Below are positions 35,252 through 49,100 of a stretch of 64,000 nt of DNA, piece by piece; the stretch's first letter is position 1; each line of letters opens with the position of its first letter. Below the pieces are notes generated by a model that did no database searches, was not told where the DNA came from, and saw only the letters and a list, made by a program, of their open reading frames with translations. The position numbers were made by a program, and so were the translations under genes. Origin of the DNA: Haemonchus contortus (Eukaryota; Nematoda; Chromadorea; Rhabditida; Trichostrongylidae). Location: NCBI GenBank assembly GCA_000469685.2, contig LS997567.1, positions 37,077,505 to 37,141,504 of the forward strand, read 5' to 3'.

Positions 35252-36900
35252 ACTTACATCCAATTACTCTTATTCTACTCTCATCTCGAATCGCCTTAAT
35301 TTTTTCGCCGCGCCGAAAAGGGCCCTGTAGTCTAGCTCGACGATCCGCCCTCTCCTTGAATTGAAATCGAGACATTTTAGCTGTTTTACAGCAGTAATCA
35401 CGCTCTTTGCTAGTAGAGTTAGAGTTATTGATCAAATTTATCTATCGATCTCGTGTTTAGTTAAAAATTGCGAAAACTTCTGAATTTCTCCAGAATAAGT
35501 GTTCCCTTTGGAGTATTCTGTCGTGTTTGGTAAATGTATGGGCAGCTATCGAGTAAACTGGTGCCAATGGTTCCATCACATACATTTTAGTCGTTACGGA
35601 TGAATAGTAGTGTTTCAAGTGCAGACAGAATGGACCAGCCAACAAGTTACTCTGAAAAAGGAACCAGGAACTACCAGAACCACAGATTACCAGGAGTAAC
35701 GCATGTGGACGCTCGTCCTTTTTCCTACTTAAACGACAAATAGCAATCCACAGAATGTAAAAAAATCTTTATGAAAGATTAAAAGAGTATAAGAAGTAAG
35801 CCGTGATCTCGTAGTGAAAATGAACAGAAAAATTAGTGAACGGGAAGAATGCATGGGCGGAGACCGCAAAGCAAGGCAACTGACAATCGTCCACCCGCCT
35901 ACCCTACCTTGCTCGAGGCAATAGTCACTGAAAGAGAAGTTATCCACCGATGAGACAACACAAGAGTTTCCGCCTATACGCTCATCGTCTGCAGGGCTTT
36001 CAGCTCACTTATAACTCAGCAATCGAATTTGGTTTTTGAGAACTTGGACGCACTGGGAAAGTGTGACTTATTCATTTGGTAATTCATTCCGATAGGGAGT
36101 CATGAAGAAAACGTGTCAAGTTGACAAGAGTATCCTTTTCCAGGAAAGATGATTTGGCAGATCCTGAATCGAATCACGGAGTATCAAATGTGCAAAGGTT
36201 GAGATGCAAAACTTGATAGTCATGAAAGAAAAATTGGCTCTAATCATTCAGCAAACTGTTGTAAAGTATTGTACATTTCATACAAATGGGCCAGAGTCGA
36301 ACCGCTACAATCAGAGTGCAATTAGTAAGTAAGTAGTAATACTTCGACCGATTACAGAACATCAATTCTATTAAAAATATGGGTAATTAATACAATGCCC
36401 ACGTCGTGGACTAAGCCCTGCCCCCAAGAAAGATATGATAAGTCAAAAAAGCAGTGGATTTAGGGTACTCCGAACGATAGAAAAAGCTTAGAATGATGAG
36501 TAGCAATGTAGGGAGTGAGTGAAACTCCACTGAAAACAATTAAAAGAAATCGCTAAGAAATCTGAATCGAAGCAGCCGGCTTCATAGTGGAACTAAGCAA
36601 ATGTACGAGTTGTGCGAACGGTTCTCTTTCGTCGGCGCTCTAGCGCTTTGGAACAGGGACGTGGCGACAGCGTGCTGTAAGTAAGAGGGAAGCAATTCTT
36701 AGAAACGCTTAAGTCTAGGCGTTCAGGGGCGGGACTGCCGATAGAGGCGTTCCTTGTTATGTCTTAGGTAACACTTTCAGTAGGAAACAGGTGATAAGAT
36801 CAAATAAACTGCCAAAAAATGTGAGGAAGAACCTAAGCTCATATTCTTCTCCACTCATCTTTATTCATTATCTGAAATGTGACCAAAGACAGTGTAATTG
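35252..36900. other. No recognisable gene
   Basis: Short unassigned frames only. Confidence 0.4.
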
Positions 36901-37100
36901 GATGTGGTGTACTATCGCACATGCATGGTCCGCGGTTCGAATTCCTAATCGATACACGCCCGACCAACCGAGCTTTCCACCCCTCCATGATCTTGGTACC
37001 AGATCTGATGGGAGGATAAAAGCACTGGTTCGAACATTGGCTGGCCGCGGGAAATCACTGTACAACCCATATAAGCATTCAAACGGTCACTACTATTTTA
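36901..37100 (+). mobile_element. SINE-like repeat, copy 3 (3' truncated)
   Basis: B-box region CGGTTCGAATTCC (about 36933-36945), then ACCAGATCTGATGGGAGG, GATAAAAGCACTGG, CATTGGCTGG and CATTCAAACGG, all in family order. The GGGCGCATCCC tail is missing. Confidence 0.6.
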
Positions 37101-40100
37101 AGTGAAAGACGACCGAGGAAAGCTAGATCTCAAAGCCTAGACATCAAACTAATTGCTGTCCTTCAAAGCCTATCACTTATGTATGCATCTGGTTACATCG
37201 TCATCAACAACGGCAAGATATTTTAATGTATTCACAATGGTGATTGATCCCTTAAATGCTGTTTCTTTGGATAAAAACAAGCCAGGCTTATGGGTTACTG
37301 CGAAATCGATTTCTGAAAATTACTTGAGTCAGTGTTAGAAAGCAAAACATAGTCCTCCGCTAACTGTTGTTAAGATGAGGTAACGAAGTTAAATATCAGC
37401 TTTAAATCAAATGCAAATGACGATTTCCAAGAAAGGAGCCATGTCTAGCCGGGGAAAGCCCTGTCATGGAAACCAAGGGGATAAGCGCAGTTAAGAAGCT
37501 TTTTTAAAGCATGCAGCTAGAACAAGGATCTCCAGAGAGTACTTGTAAGTGCCACTTAATAACATTGCACTCGACTTTTTCCGGTGGAAAAAAAATTGTA
37601 CAGTTTTGTTCTATGGTCCTTCTTGATCTGAAAAATGACACCCAAACCTCAAATGTCCCCTGGATCCTAGTGAAACATTCCCTTGTATTGTACCCCTATG
37701 ACAGATTATTGTAACTGATGCTCACGCTAACATTTAATCAACCCAAATGAAAATGATAGCAAGCAGCTCATAGTAAAATGATGAGAAGCATTAGGTGTTT
37801 TGACAGGATTTCATCCAAAACTGAATGGAGGAATCATTCGAGAGGTAGCGCCGCCCTTTTTCATTGGACTAACCCTGTCCAGAGTGTTGTTGAGATGTTT
37901 TGAGTGATTCAGATCAGATCACATCTGAAAACGATTAGATTCTTCATCTGAAGAACATCATTAACACCAAGAAAATGAAGATAAGGCCAATAGTGGGAAC
38001 GTCTTATTATCTAATAAGGCATATTACACAATACGAAATGCTCAGCAATACCGGGAACTACCCACACATATGGCTGTGACCCTTTGGTTTTCGTGGGAAT
38101 GCTCGATGCATGCCAGTACGCCGTGCTACGGGTATATTACTATCACCAGTAGGATCGGCATTATGTATAAAAGCCCCTATAGATCCGAAGTACAAAGAAT
38201 GTAAACCATAAAAGTGTTTAACACAACTAAATAGTAACAAGATTCAAGTATAAAGTATCAAGTATTCAGCAAGTAGATCCCTAAAAGGCTGGAATAGCAC
38301 TTGTAGGCGAGAAGAGGAGAATACCCATAGACCGAGCTAAAATCAAAAGTTGAGAAACTAAGTTTGTGTATGATAGTACTGTCACCTCAGCATTGTAAGT
38401 GGTGATATTCAATAATGAGGCGATGTAACAGCAGAAGCCAGGTGAAGAGGCACTGGTCAATGATCACTTTTTTATTACGCCGTCTTAATCCAGATTAATG
38501 GCCTTCATTACGTGATACATGAACATCAAACAGCGACAAACTTCCTTGAATGTGGATATTCGGAGCTGAATTTAGAGTTTCTGTGCTCCACAGTTTTTTG
38601 TGGTACACTTCCAATAACTTTAATTTTCGAGACTCAGAAGGGTAAAGACGATGAGATAGAAAACGGAGGTTTCCATTGCACTTCCATTTGCAGAAAAGAC
38701 TACGGCCCATTTGCTCATCCATTTTTATTCTTTCTTCAGTAGCAATTTTCAGTCAAGGGGTGGTGTCTAAGTCTTATTCGATAAGTTCCAGAGTCATTTG
38801 TATGTTGGAACAAGAGTTTTTTTTTTTTTTTGGGAAAAGTCGCTGTACCAAAAAGAGCTTTCACATCAGAAAACTGCACACTTTTGGGAGACGGGCAGTA
38901 GGATCGGTTTTGTGTAATCGATTCGTCGCGCGCGGCAGTAGCGGACCATTTGCCTCTTTATTACACTTCTAGCATCCTTCATACAGCTCAATTAATGATT
39001 ATTATATTGATTATGTGATTATTATTTTTGGTATGATTCTAATATTCGTTCTTTTTGTACCTGTACTTCTTACATGCTGCTGCATTCCGCTACATTCCTT
39101 TGCGCCCTGCTTCTCTCAGGCCGCGACGCGACAATTTCGATCCTTCTGCACCACACCCCGGGTGGGAAGGGTAATGTTCAAAATGACGTACGGAATAGGG
39201 CATCATACGTCACATTTTGGCGGAACAGTTTTGAAGACATCGGTCCTGCGAGATCTGCTTGTAGACCACCTCTTCTACGGATTATACCCTTATGGTGTGC
39301 GATTTAATAAAAATCAATTTTTAGGGATTTTGTTTAGAGCTCTCCTAGGTCCTCCTTGATGGTCCTATCACGATTCCCCGACGATTATAATGTCAAAGCT
39401 CTTCTCAAGAAAAAAAGTTAGAACTATGGAGTTGAGAAGTATTTCCTGTTCAGTTCTGGGGAGGCGTACCGTCGAGGTCAATTTAGGAACGCTTCAATCA
39501 GTTCACAGTGTTTCCAGGGTCCTTTGCTGGACCACGTTACTTTCACAGTCGAACTGATAACCAGTTGTCGACTTAACCACAGGTTCAATGTAAACAAACT
39601 CGTTGAAGACTTCACGTGAGGCTTGAATATGAAGCTACCGCTTGCAGCATTGAGAAGGAAAAATGGCTTCTCTCCAGAAGATGCTACTTCTAGGGGGACT
39701 CACATCTCTTGAACTAGGACCAAACTGCGATATTTCGAATTTTTAACGTAATATTACGAAGATTCAATCTTCTACAGTACTCTGTAGATAAAAAACATGT
39801 AACATGACAACCAAAGAATATTTACTGATTCATAGCTGTTATAACCCGTAACATTGCATGCCACAGATAATATTATATGATGATTAGATATACTAGATTG
39901 CTTTCAAACATTGCACAAAAACACCGACATTACCAAACAGAATGTAAACAAAAATATCACTAAAATCACAAAAATTCGAAACAGGGATCAGTAGACCGAC
40001 AATCTATTCGTTAAAAGCCAACAATTGCAGTTTCAATGGGAGGGAATCGAGGAAAATTCCAAAAATCAAAAAGCTAAATCGGGGGAAAGGAAAAATATGA

Positions 40101-40379
40101 CAAATAGCGATTGTTTTACACAATAAAGCAAAACTAAGTTACAAACTGGTTCGACTTGATGTTCTTGTTAACTGCTGTTATCTCGTGGCAGTACGCGATG
40201 CGTTAGTCTCACGAGGATGGCGATCCGCTGGCAAAGCGTCACCCTAGACGGGACACGAAACCGTACTCGGGCTTTTCTAGTACCGTGAGTTATTCCTGAC
40301 ATTACGAAGACCCTGATTGCCCTTGCTTTCTGAATAACTCGCCATCCTTTTGAGAAAAAAGCAAAAAAGTTTCGAGGTT
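37101..40379. other. No confident gene; 15-T tract at 38817-38831
   Basis: Unassigned frames include 38512-38742 (+) and two overlapping ones at 39015-39359 (+), one of which begins with a hydrophobic, signal-like run. No motif or splice partner was recognised. A homopolymer of fifteen T lies at 38817-38831. Confidence 0.3.
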
Positions 40380-41446
40380 TTAGATGGCCAAAATTACTAG
40401 GGCCAAGATTGCTACGAAATCAAAGAACGTCTGGGAACGTTTATTGACAATGGGATGGGATGATGTTCGAGGTACTGAGTTCTGAGTGCGTTCGCCGTCA
40501 TCCTGAAAGAGTCCTCAGTTGTGAAAAGTGAAATTGAATTAACAGGTAGGCGGTAAAAAAGTAGTGATAAAGTTGTGAACATGGGAAGAACATTTACCTT
40601 ATGGGAGAAGGGACGCACAAATGAAGATCTCATCCGATACCCCTTCCATGGCGTGGTCACAACCTTCGTCAACCCCTTATTCTTACTAATTTTTCTTTAG
40701 AAACCCCCCGACTTTCACGGTTTTGTCACTTCTTGCTCTGCTTCATCACTTCCATTATCTCACATATCAGGTAAATGAAGGATGGCATGAACTGCACCTT
40801 TGAGCACCTCAACGATAACCAAGGCGATGACTAGTTAAGACTGCGTAGTAATTGAGCTCTGGTGAAGTAATGAAGGAGGAACCCAGGACAATGTTTAACA
40901 TTAAAGTAAGTTGTGAATCAAAAGCGGTTTAATAACCAAAAACAGACCTGTTGCTTCTTCGTCGCCCTTGGCCTCGTGTCTTCTCTGCCGCTGATCAGAT
41001 GATGGAAGTTACACAAGTGACTGTCGCATATACAGTGCTTACTGAGTGGATCGCTTGTATTTTTTAGGTATTCTGTTGTACATCCAACAGAAATTTTCTG
41101 AAACAAGTAGAGTGATATGTAAGTAATAGTAACAATAGCAACAGTAGTAACGAGTATTATACATGTCACGAAAGCTCTTTTTCTGCGTTTTCAGCTATGC
41201 CTTACTGCCATAATCACATGTTGAAGTAGGAAATCAACAATAAACACTGAATAAAATGAGAAAGAGCTACAACATACCTCGTCATCATCAACTTTCAAGC
41301 AGCCAGCCAAAATTTCATATCGTGGTCTCGTCGTGCCAATGAATTCCGAGTGTTCCGAATAATCGTGCTTGAAGTCGGCACTCTCCAGAACAATTTCTGA
41401 CGTTGTATAGGAAATAAAACAAAATTGTCCCTCGCAAGTGGTTGAC
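40380..41446 (-). CDS. Third ET-module-like domain with hydrophobic C-terminal tail (3' part of the ET gene, or a tandem paralogue)
   Basis: Exons on the minus strand: 41446-41278 (after TCATTTTTAG, donor GTATGT), 41097-40948 (after TTGTTTCAG, donor GTCTGT) and 40502-40380 (after CTCTTTCAG, ending TAA). All joins are phase 0; the first exon enters in phase 2. The first two exons carry CEGQFCF, then GC and CICDSHLCN, the order of Cys motifs seen in nematode ET-module / Ly6-like extracellular domains, with an N-glycosylation sequon (NTS). The last exon ends SQTFFDFVAILALVILAI, a hydrophobic tail stopping right at the terminus, as in GPI-anchored or tail-anchored surface proteins. The exon that should supply the phase-2 entry and the first cysteines was not found between 41450 and 43130. 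The likely role is as a secreted or surface protein; function unknown. Confidence 0.75.
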
Positions 41447-41823
41447 CTAAAAATGAGGCTTCCATTGATGAAAGCTGTAGAAGCATTGAGCAATGCAGGA
41501 TGTCGGAGCGCTCGCCACGTGGCCCGGAATAATAATAATAATCAACTTCCGTGGAAATTCAATTTCACATTTTTCATTTCATGAAAATCCTAAGGTAGGT
41601 CGTCTGCTATACAACTTCACCCATCTCTCATCCGTGGCATTAAGTGTAGGGTCGATCTTGTGAGGAAAAAGTGGTGAGGTTGATCAACGCAGAAAGAAAA
41701 AAGTGAAATTTGGAGAAACAAGGGGATAAAACTGTGAAAGCGTAATTAAGGATCTCCTCCCCCTGTAATGTGTGTAATGTTTCTCATCGGTTCATCTTGC
41801 TCAGGATCAAGGATAAAGTCCTT

Positions 41824-42060
41824 GACGTTGATCAACCCGTTTTGGGATATACACCAGCCTTCGACTTCCGTTCAGAATTGTAGCGTCGGTTTGAATGCTT
41901 CTACGGTTTATACTTGAGATGGCAAGCCAATGGACGATGTAGTGTTTTTATCCTCCTAAACGAGTGTGGTTCAAACAACCCCAACGAGATGAAAGGCCTG
42001 ATTAGGCTAGGCGAGAAATAACCCAGAGTTCAACCATGCTTGCGTGACATACCACTCCAC
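41824..42060 (-). mobile_element. SINE-like repeat, copy 4 (minus, diverged)
   Basis: Reading the minus strand: B-box relic GGTTGAACTCTGGG, then CTCGTTTAGGAGGATAAAAA, GGCTTGCCATC and the tail AAACGGGTTGATCAACGTC. It lies between the 41.4-kb and 43.1-kb ET exons, probably in an intron. Confidence 0.55.
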
Positions 42061-43130
42061 CCTTCCGTCCTGTTTCCCCTTGTTTGGCGTAGGGCAAGGT
42101 TACTGCATTAAGAGGAATAGTCTATTGCATATCAGAAGACCTGAGAATCTGAATAATTTTCATGAACGGCTCGCATTTTGACTCTAGTCTTGGGGTCCGA
42201 GGCACAGCAGACCGAACTTGAAATCATCGGCTTGACAGAATCGTTTTTCATAAACAAAGCAAAAATAGTCACGAAATGGTAGAAACTCAAAAACTAATCT
42301 TCAGTAAAATCAAATAATAAAAACAAAATCAAGGCCTACTTTTTGAACACTTCTTGCCCAAACGGCTTAGACGATTTGTGGTTGAGACTGTAGCAGTAGT
42401 TCTGGTCATCTAATCGCCGTTCGATGACTTTTTTCACCTAAACTTTCTGCGGATCACGTAAAAAAAAGAACAGTCGAACGATACATCATCGTTTGCATTT
42501 TTTACTACAAACGACAATACATTAAAAACTAAAGACCAGCAAGACCACAAGCATTTCGCCTGGTGGCTATTTGAATAGGAATAAATGAATGGTTGCAGCA
42601 AGAGCGGTTCAAGACTCAACTGTGACGAGCTCGACAGGTATCCCTCTTCGAAGGAAGACAATTAGCTCGAAACTGGTTCTAGCTTAATCAATGTTACAAT
42701 GAAAGTAGTAAATTCTTCCTTGCAAAAACCTTTCAATATTTTAGCCACAAAACTTACTGTCTTAAAAACTACTGTCTTCCTAAATGTTGGTGTTTTATGC
42801 GATACAGTCACTAAGTAGCATTGCTAAATGGTGCTACACCGTTTACAATAAACTGGATAAAAGTGGTGTAGTTAGGAAGCTCAGGGGCATTACTCTTGTT
42901 CTAGTTTGTCTACCTCTTATATCAGAGATGAATGGACCTTCCAAAGCCACCAGTTCCACAAACCACGGTTATTATAGTTGGAGAACGATTATCAGAGTAC
43001 CCCTTTTTCTCAGATTTTTCAAAAGCGAGAACGAATGAACGAGATCGCCCATTGAAGTGCTTTAAATCAAAATGGAGACGGCTAATAGCGTCAGCAAGAA
43101 CATTGTAACTTAATAATGGTACTTGCTGAC

Positions 43131-46100
43131 CTGGAAGTTTCTGGTTTTGTTTAGCTCATTGCAAGAGCCGGATGGTTGAGTACATGTGCAACCATTCATG
43201 ACTGTCCCAGGAGTAGCTTCATATCTGCAATCAAACAATTCCAATTCTAGCCTGGCAGATTTGAAAGAAACAGATTTTTTTGAATAGCGCTACTATTAGC
43301 TATTAACCATTAATTTTCCTACTAAATTATGCCATGACCAGATAATAAAAAAAACGGATAATAAAAAGCTTATGTAAGGTGAACGCTGAAACAACCTTGC
43401 TTGCATTATGTCACTGAATTATGTAATTACAATTACGCAAAAATTGTAAGAGTAAGGCGCCTGCTGGTTGTTATACTCTTTCGAAGATAAGCCATTTCGT
43501 TGACTCTGGTATGAGCCATGGCGGCTTTACAAAGTTCTACATGCTAGTACAGTAGCAGCATGCATGATATAACAAGTAGACCAGGCTGTTCGAATGTGTC
43601 ATAAATTTACCATTCCTGCCCGGTAAACTTAACCACCTTGGAAAGCTCTCTTCATACCATATGATCTTACAGTGCTAGTGCCTTCACTTGCCACGACCTC
43701 CACACATGGGCGTTCGATGCACATGTACATTTTGACACCTCTTAAAAATATTTGGGTATATTTCAAGAAAAATGTACAAACCTTGCACAAATCAATGATC
43801 CTTGATAATCCAAGTAGTTATCCATCCTCAGAAATGATTGCAGACGAGGGAATCCCAAGCCACAGCCCTAAAAGTGCTATGGGTGCATTTGAAAAAAAAC
43901 CATCACTAGTGGATGATAAAATTTGAATGCATGACGAGTGTCATGAATATGCTTTCTCGTGATGAGCACTGCCCTTCAGTTCAGCACTCTGACTATTCCA
44001 GATTACTTTTCTAGAAGGAGAAAAATTTTAAGGATTCTAATATGACAATAAACTGTTGGTCGAGGTATAGGTGAAACCGAAAAAGCCTTTCTCGGTGAGA
44101 CTAATAGAAAATAATCAATTCAAATCAATACCTGTTCAATGCCATCAAAGTCGACAACGCAATAGTTTCCTCTACACTTCCGCAGACAGCTCTCTGTTGG
44201 ACAGTGTTCACCGTGCCTCTCAGAGCACGCGCAACATTCCACAGTGGGTAATCGATTCGTCATGTAGTTGTTCATCTTGAAAAATCACAAAATACTCAAT
44301 TAAAGTGAGAATCAATCCATTTACATATGTTGCATCTGATTTATATATTATGATGGAGCGAGTAAGTGGTGCAGTTGCAAGGGGCGCAGTATCATGCATG
44401 GTATGGGGATCAAATCCTGAATCAGTAACCTCCATTCCTTCGGGATCGGTTAATTGGCACTTGTCTGGGAAGACAAAACCGCTGACTTAAACATTGGCTG
44501 GCCACTGCATGTACATAATTGAATAGGCCACATACACTTTCAAAACACCACAACACTTCTGAGATGTAGTTGAGTGCGGGGTGCAACAAAAGGAGATTGG
44601 GTGACACTGAAAACTTTATGCTTTTATATATAACAATCACGTAAGTATATTAATGACCAGGCGGTCTAGGTGTGGATAGCCTATTTGCACTTATTTCACA
44701 ATGAGAATGTTTGTGGATACAAAGCACTAATGCCCATGGTTTCGAACCAAACAAAAAAAGCAAAATTTTAACTTTCTAGTTCAGTGCTCAGAAACCTAAT
44801 CACCCGATTTGAATGCCGCGAAAAAAAAAAGAAGTAGGTAAAATAAATGATATACCAATGAATCAGCAATGAATTAGGCCTATTCAGCTAGTTTTTTTGC
44901 AGATTTGTTGGAAGAAAATGAAGAAAATTGACAGTTACCTTTTTCGATTTACAGTTGTAGAGCACGAACAAGGGGTTTCAATAGAAATATTTCTATAATG
45001 TCGTATTTATTCATATCTATGCATATTAAAATCTCATTTCACTAGGAGAGCATGAAGTAGTACTGGGGTATTTGACAGAAATCCAGCCTACAATGATAGT
45101 CCTCTTCCTTATTAACAAGTGACAGCTGAGTAAACTATTGATAAAGAGGTAAAAACCAATTTCAGTCATAAGCTCGAAGTGAGTAACCGACAAATGAATT
45201 AGACCTTTAAAAACTTTCCTAAAACCCCTCTGAACGAGTGAAGAAGATATTCATTCAATAAAATGCTTCTTTCTGCTCAGACTCAGGTTAATAAAGGTTC
45301 CATTGCTATTTCGAGAATAGCAATAAATCCATTCTCTCTTTCCATAAAACCCTCTTGCTCTTCCCGTTTATTTTCACTGCAAATGACCCCTGCTAATCTT
45401 GCCCTGTCAAATACAGGCGGCTTTATTCCCTGGATGCACTCCTTTACTATTTTGGTGGGAGCATCATACTCATGATTACCACAGAGCTTGTGTGGCTGAA
45501 TATAGCATCTGTGTTATCGCAATCCGATGATACCAAGCATACCAATAGCTGATGGTCGCCACACGATCTACTTGTCCCTCAGTGATTCCTGTTAAACCTT
45601 TCCAGGGCCGTGCCACGTTCTAGTTGCCTGGAACATTACTTCCTAAGTGTTGCTTTGCCCTTACTTTGCTTCCCATGGCCAGAGGCGCAAAATCATGCCC
45701 CAGAGCGCTTCAACGGTCACCTCAGGACATACGTGAGCCTTCGCCTCAATTTCCAGGGATTTCTCTGCCTGATATCTTGTCTTTGCTCTTTATTTCCTGT
45801 TTTTGCTCATTTCGAGTAGCATTCAGATCGCCATACCTGTGCAACTGTTTTGTTTACTAAACTCCCGATTTGTTTGTGCCTTGGCATGCCTTCCGGGAGT
45901 TTGAAATAATAATGAATAAATAAATGACCGCCAAGAGAACCCTCCACTCTCCCTCCTTGGTAGTAGCTCTACAGAATTACCGGAGTGTTAAATTTGTTGT
46001 TTTGGCGTGGCAATAATCGGAAACTGCACAAAGCTCTACTTCAACTTCTACGAGCAGAAGTTTCTGGGGTTTACCAGTTGTCAATATTTCAGAGTCAGCC

Positions 46101-49100
46101 GTTATGAAATAACCAACAAACCGCAGCTAGCTACATCCCGAGGGGTTCATCAAAACTCAAAAACAAGTCACAGTGGGGAGCTCTCTGCTTCAAGTTATGT
46201 ATATGAGTTGGACATCGGGAACAGAATTGAGTGGAACGCGTTTTTATTGGTACAAGATGAATTTATGCAAATTAATCAAATCTCTCTCAAAACAGCCAAA
46301 AGACGTTCACGAAAAAGGGCCCGACTATGGGTATTTTACATTCTGATGCCGATTTTCATCTCGGGCCACCACCCATGAACATCCATTTAAGTTTTCCCAT
46401 CTTCTCAAGACATACCGGTGGTGATAGTGGAGGGTGACCAGCGATTCTTGAAAGTACCCCAAAATGGCCTCTTTCCTTCGCTCGAATGACATGAAATTAA
46501 CCTCTTAGTCGCCATCGCTGTCCCTAATTCCCTGTGTGATGCAAATACCCTCTGTGCAACCGGTTTGTGGATACTTTTTACCACACTTATAACTACGGGA
46601 AGATATCAGTCAAAGACGCAGATGCAGCGATACCCATTACAGTCATTATGAGAAGTAATCTCTCCATGAACAGAAATTATGTTCCTCTGAAGAAGGAGAG
46701 AGGTGGCCTTCTTCTTGCAAAAAGTTTGGAACGTACTGTAGTTGATTTCACTGGATTTGCGTTCGACTACCTGACCGAGAGAAGTCAAATGTAAACAAAT
46801 ACACAAGTGTCGCCACATGAAAACAGTTATGCCTGGGCCTGCGTGCATGCAGAGCGTCATCATGTTCTCCTTTAACATTACTGCATAGCGCTTGCTTGGG
46901 TTCTCAGTGGTTTTCGCTCCTGATCTCGATGTTGAGTTTGTTTGGTTTCTTTTAAGATACCTTCCATGTTTTTGTAGAGTTATGTTTTTACTTCCGGTTT
47001 CCTCCCTCTAGTTTAGAAATTCTCACTTTTCGTCGTAGCGCGTGCACTAGACGCACCATAAATAAATAAATAAATAAATCAGGCTACTCGGCTGACACAG
47101 AATTATTTATATCGAGGGACAGTTAGTTTTGAAAGGAGAAGTTAGAAGAGCTGGTATACGAGAAGATATTACTTTGCAAGGCATTTCTCATGAATCAAGG
47201 ATAAAGGTGTTCCAGAAAGCTATGAAGGCTCGCACATGCATGGGCCAGGACCAATAGATAAGATTTTTCTCAGCGCCATTAATGACAATTGTACCCAAAT
47301 TAAGGGTTTGAGTATGAGTTGAGCTCCATAGGATTAGTCCGGTACCGTGGGAGATTCGAAGAGTGGACTAAACAAGTCTCAAAACCGAAAAGTCTGAGTT
47401 TTGATGGAGGTTGAGGCCCCCTTAAACTTTTTAGAGCGCATTCCTAGAAGGGATGCGGTTATGTTTCAATCCCATAATGAGATTTCAAAAGCAGAAAATT
47501 CCCGCTGAATCCTTCTGCTGACTGATACTGCACCAACAGTGACTAATTGATGACTGAGCATCATTCTCGCCTTAGTTCGGGTCAACCCAGAAGCAGTATA
47601 GTAGGAAAGAGCCGTTCTAATGCGATTACAACGCGGGATTGATGGTAACCTTTTGAGCTACAAAGTGGTATCATGGTAAAGTTAGAGACATCTTGGGTAA
47701 AAAATAAATAAATAAATAAATAGGGCAAAGCCCCTAACTTTTTAAGTGGCACAAATGTTTTTTCACGGATCTATGAAGAGTTTTACTCGTTTATCAGTTC
47801 TTGAACCACGCCAAAACACAAAGTTTTTGTTTCCTTCAAAACACCCCTATACAACGTCGCCATTTGATTGGATAGAAGAACTATTAGAAGACCACAAATC
47901 CCTTTGGAAAAACTGTTGTAAAAGGATTTCGATCACATTTAGCTCATCATCAACGCCGATTCTCACCGCCCTACCCACCAATCTAATTCAGACGCCAGTC
48001 AGGAAACGGCGCCGATGTGCTCACAAGTCGATTAGGTCCCCAAATTAGAACAGTGGAGAAGAGGGAGAAGAGACGCTTAACGCCTCGGAAGTACTCTCTT
48101 GCAGACGGGCCAAAAGACTGCGTCTGACTTTAGTGCAAAGGCCTGCTACAAAAAAAAGACACACCAGTAGGAAAGTAGTTTTGTACAGGAATTTTACGTT
48201 TAACAACCAAAAAGCCTGCGAAAACTATTGCCGAAAACCTACCGAGTAAAAAAATGAAGGACCTCAAAAATTACTAACTCAAAAAAAGGAAAAAAATGCT
48301 CCAAGTTTCGGAAGTAGAGTGAAGGAAGTAGTTCCAAATGGAGCTGAATTATGCTTATGATAGGGACATAAAGTACCGGATCGGTACTTGCCCATGCTGT
48401 GACATGGCCTGTGAAAAAGAAAAGTACGTGGGCTCATCATCGGAAACTTTACAAGTTACTTTCTCAGCCGAATCAAATCCTACTACAAACATGTAAAATT
48501 TTATCTATTTGTGCTATTTGTGGCACACTTTTTTCAAAAAAAGTAAGGTTTGCTTTGTTTTACACTGAACACGAGTTTTTCTTTTTGTACCAACTGATGA
48601 GCGATCCCCTCCTTGTCACAAACAAAAGTTACTGCAGCTTAAATGTCAATCTATGAATAGCTGATACCAAGTAACCGACGCAGAGAGAACCAAAACTTAG
48701 TCGGCTGGGTACCTTGGATAACTACCTCGTACCACTTGTGTGCCAGTCCTCTAAATGGTACTACGCCACCTCCGCTTCAAGAGAGAGGCCTATGTAGAGC
48801 AGTATAACTAGTGATAATGTAATATATCAATAATACTAACAAACCTTTTGTCGTGTATTGCACTCATTTTCTTCACAGAAACAATGAAGGGCCTCGTTGT
48901 TACTGGCGTATTGGCAACCTTTCTGTCCTCCAGGGATATCCGTTATACATCCTTTCTTGAAAACGAATTTTCACATCCACATTGTATTTGACTATATTAT
49001 TACTTGAGTATTTCCAAAATATATGAATGCTTCTAAAGTGTAAATACTAGTACACCTGCATGATGGCCGTTTTCTCATCAGTGAATATCTCGACCTTGGC

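Noticed and set aside
11525..37100. Functional tRNA genes at the B boxes
   Set aside because: None of the B-box sites can be drawn as a cloverleaf with a 7-bp acceptor stem; they recur with a common non-tRNA body.
42143..42222. Possible missing ET exon after TGATTTCAAG
   Set aside because: One of its frames would leave in the phase needed at 41446, but its entry phase does not match exon 6 and its cysteines do not fit the module pattern.
43671..43740. Extra cysteine-bearing exon candidate between ET exons 5 and 6
   Set aside because: It enters in the right phase but leaves in phase 0, which breaks the join to 43224; direct joining of 43782 to 43224 restores the ET pattern without it.
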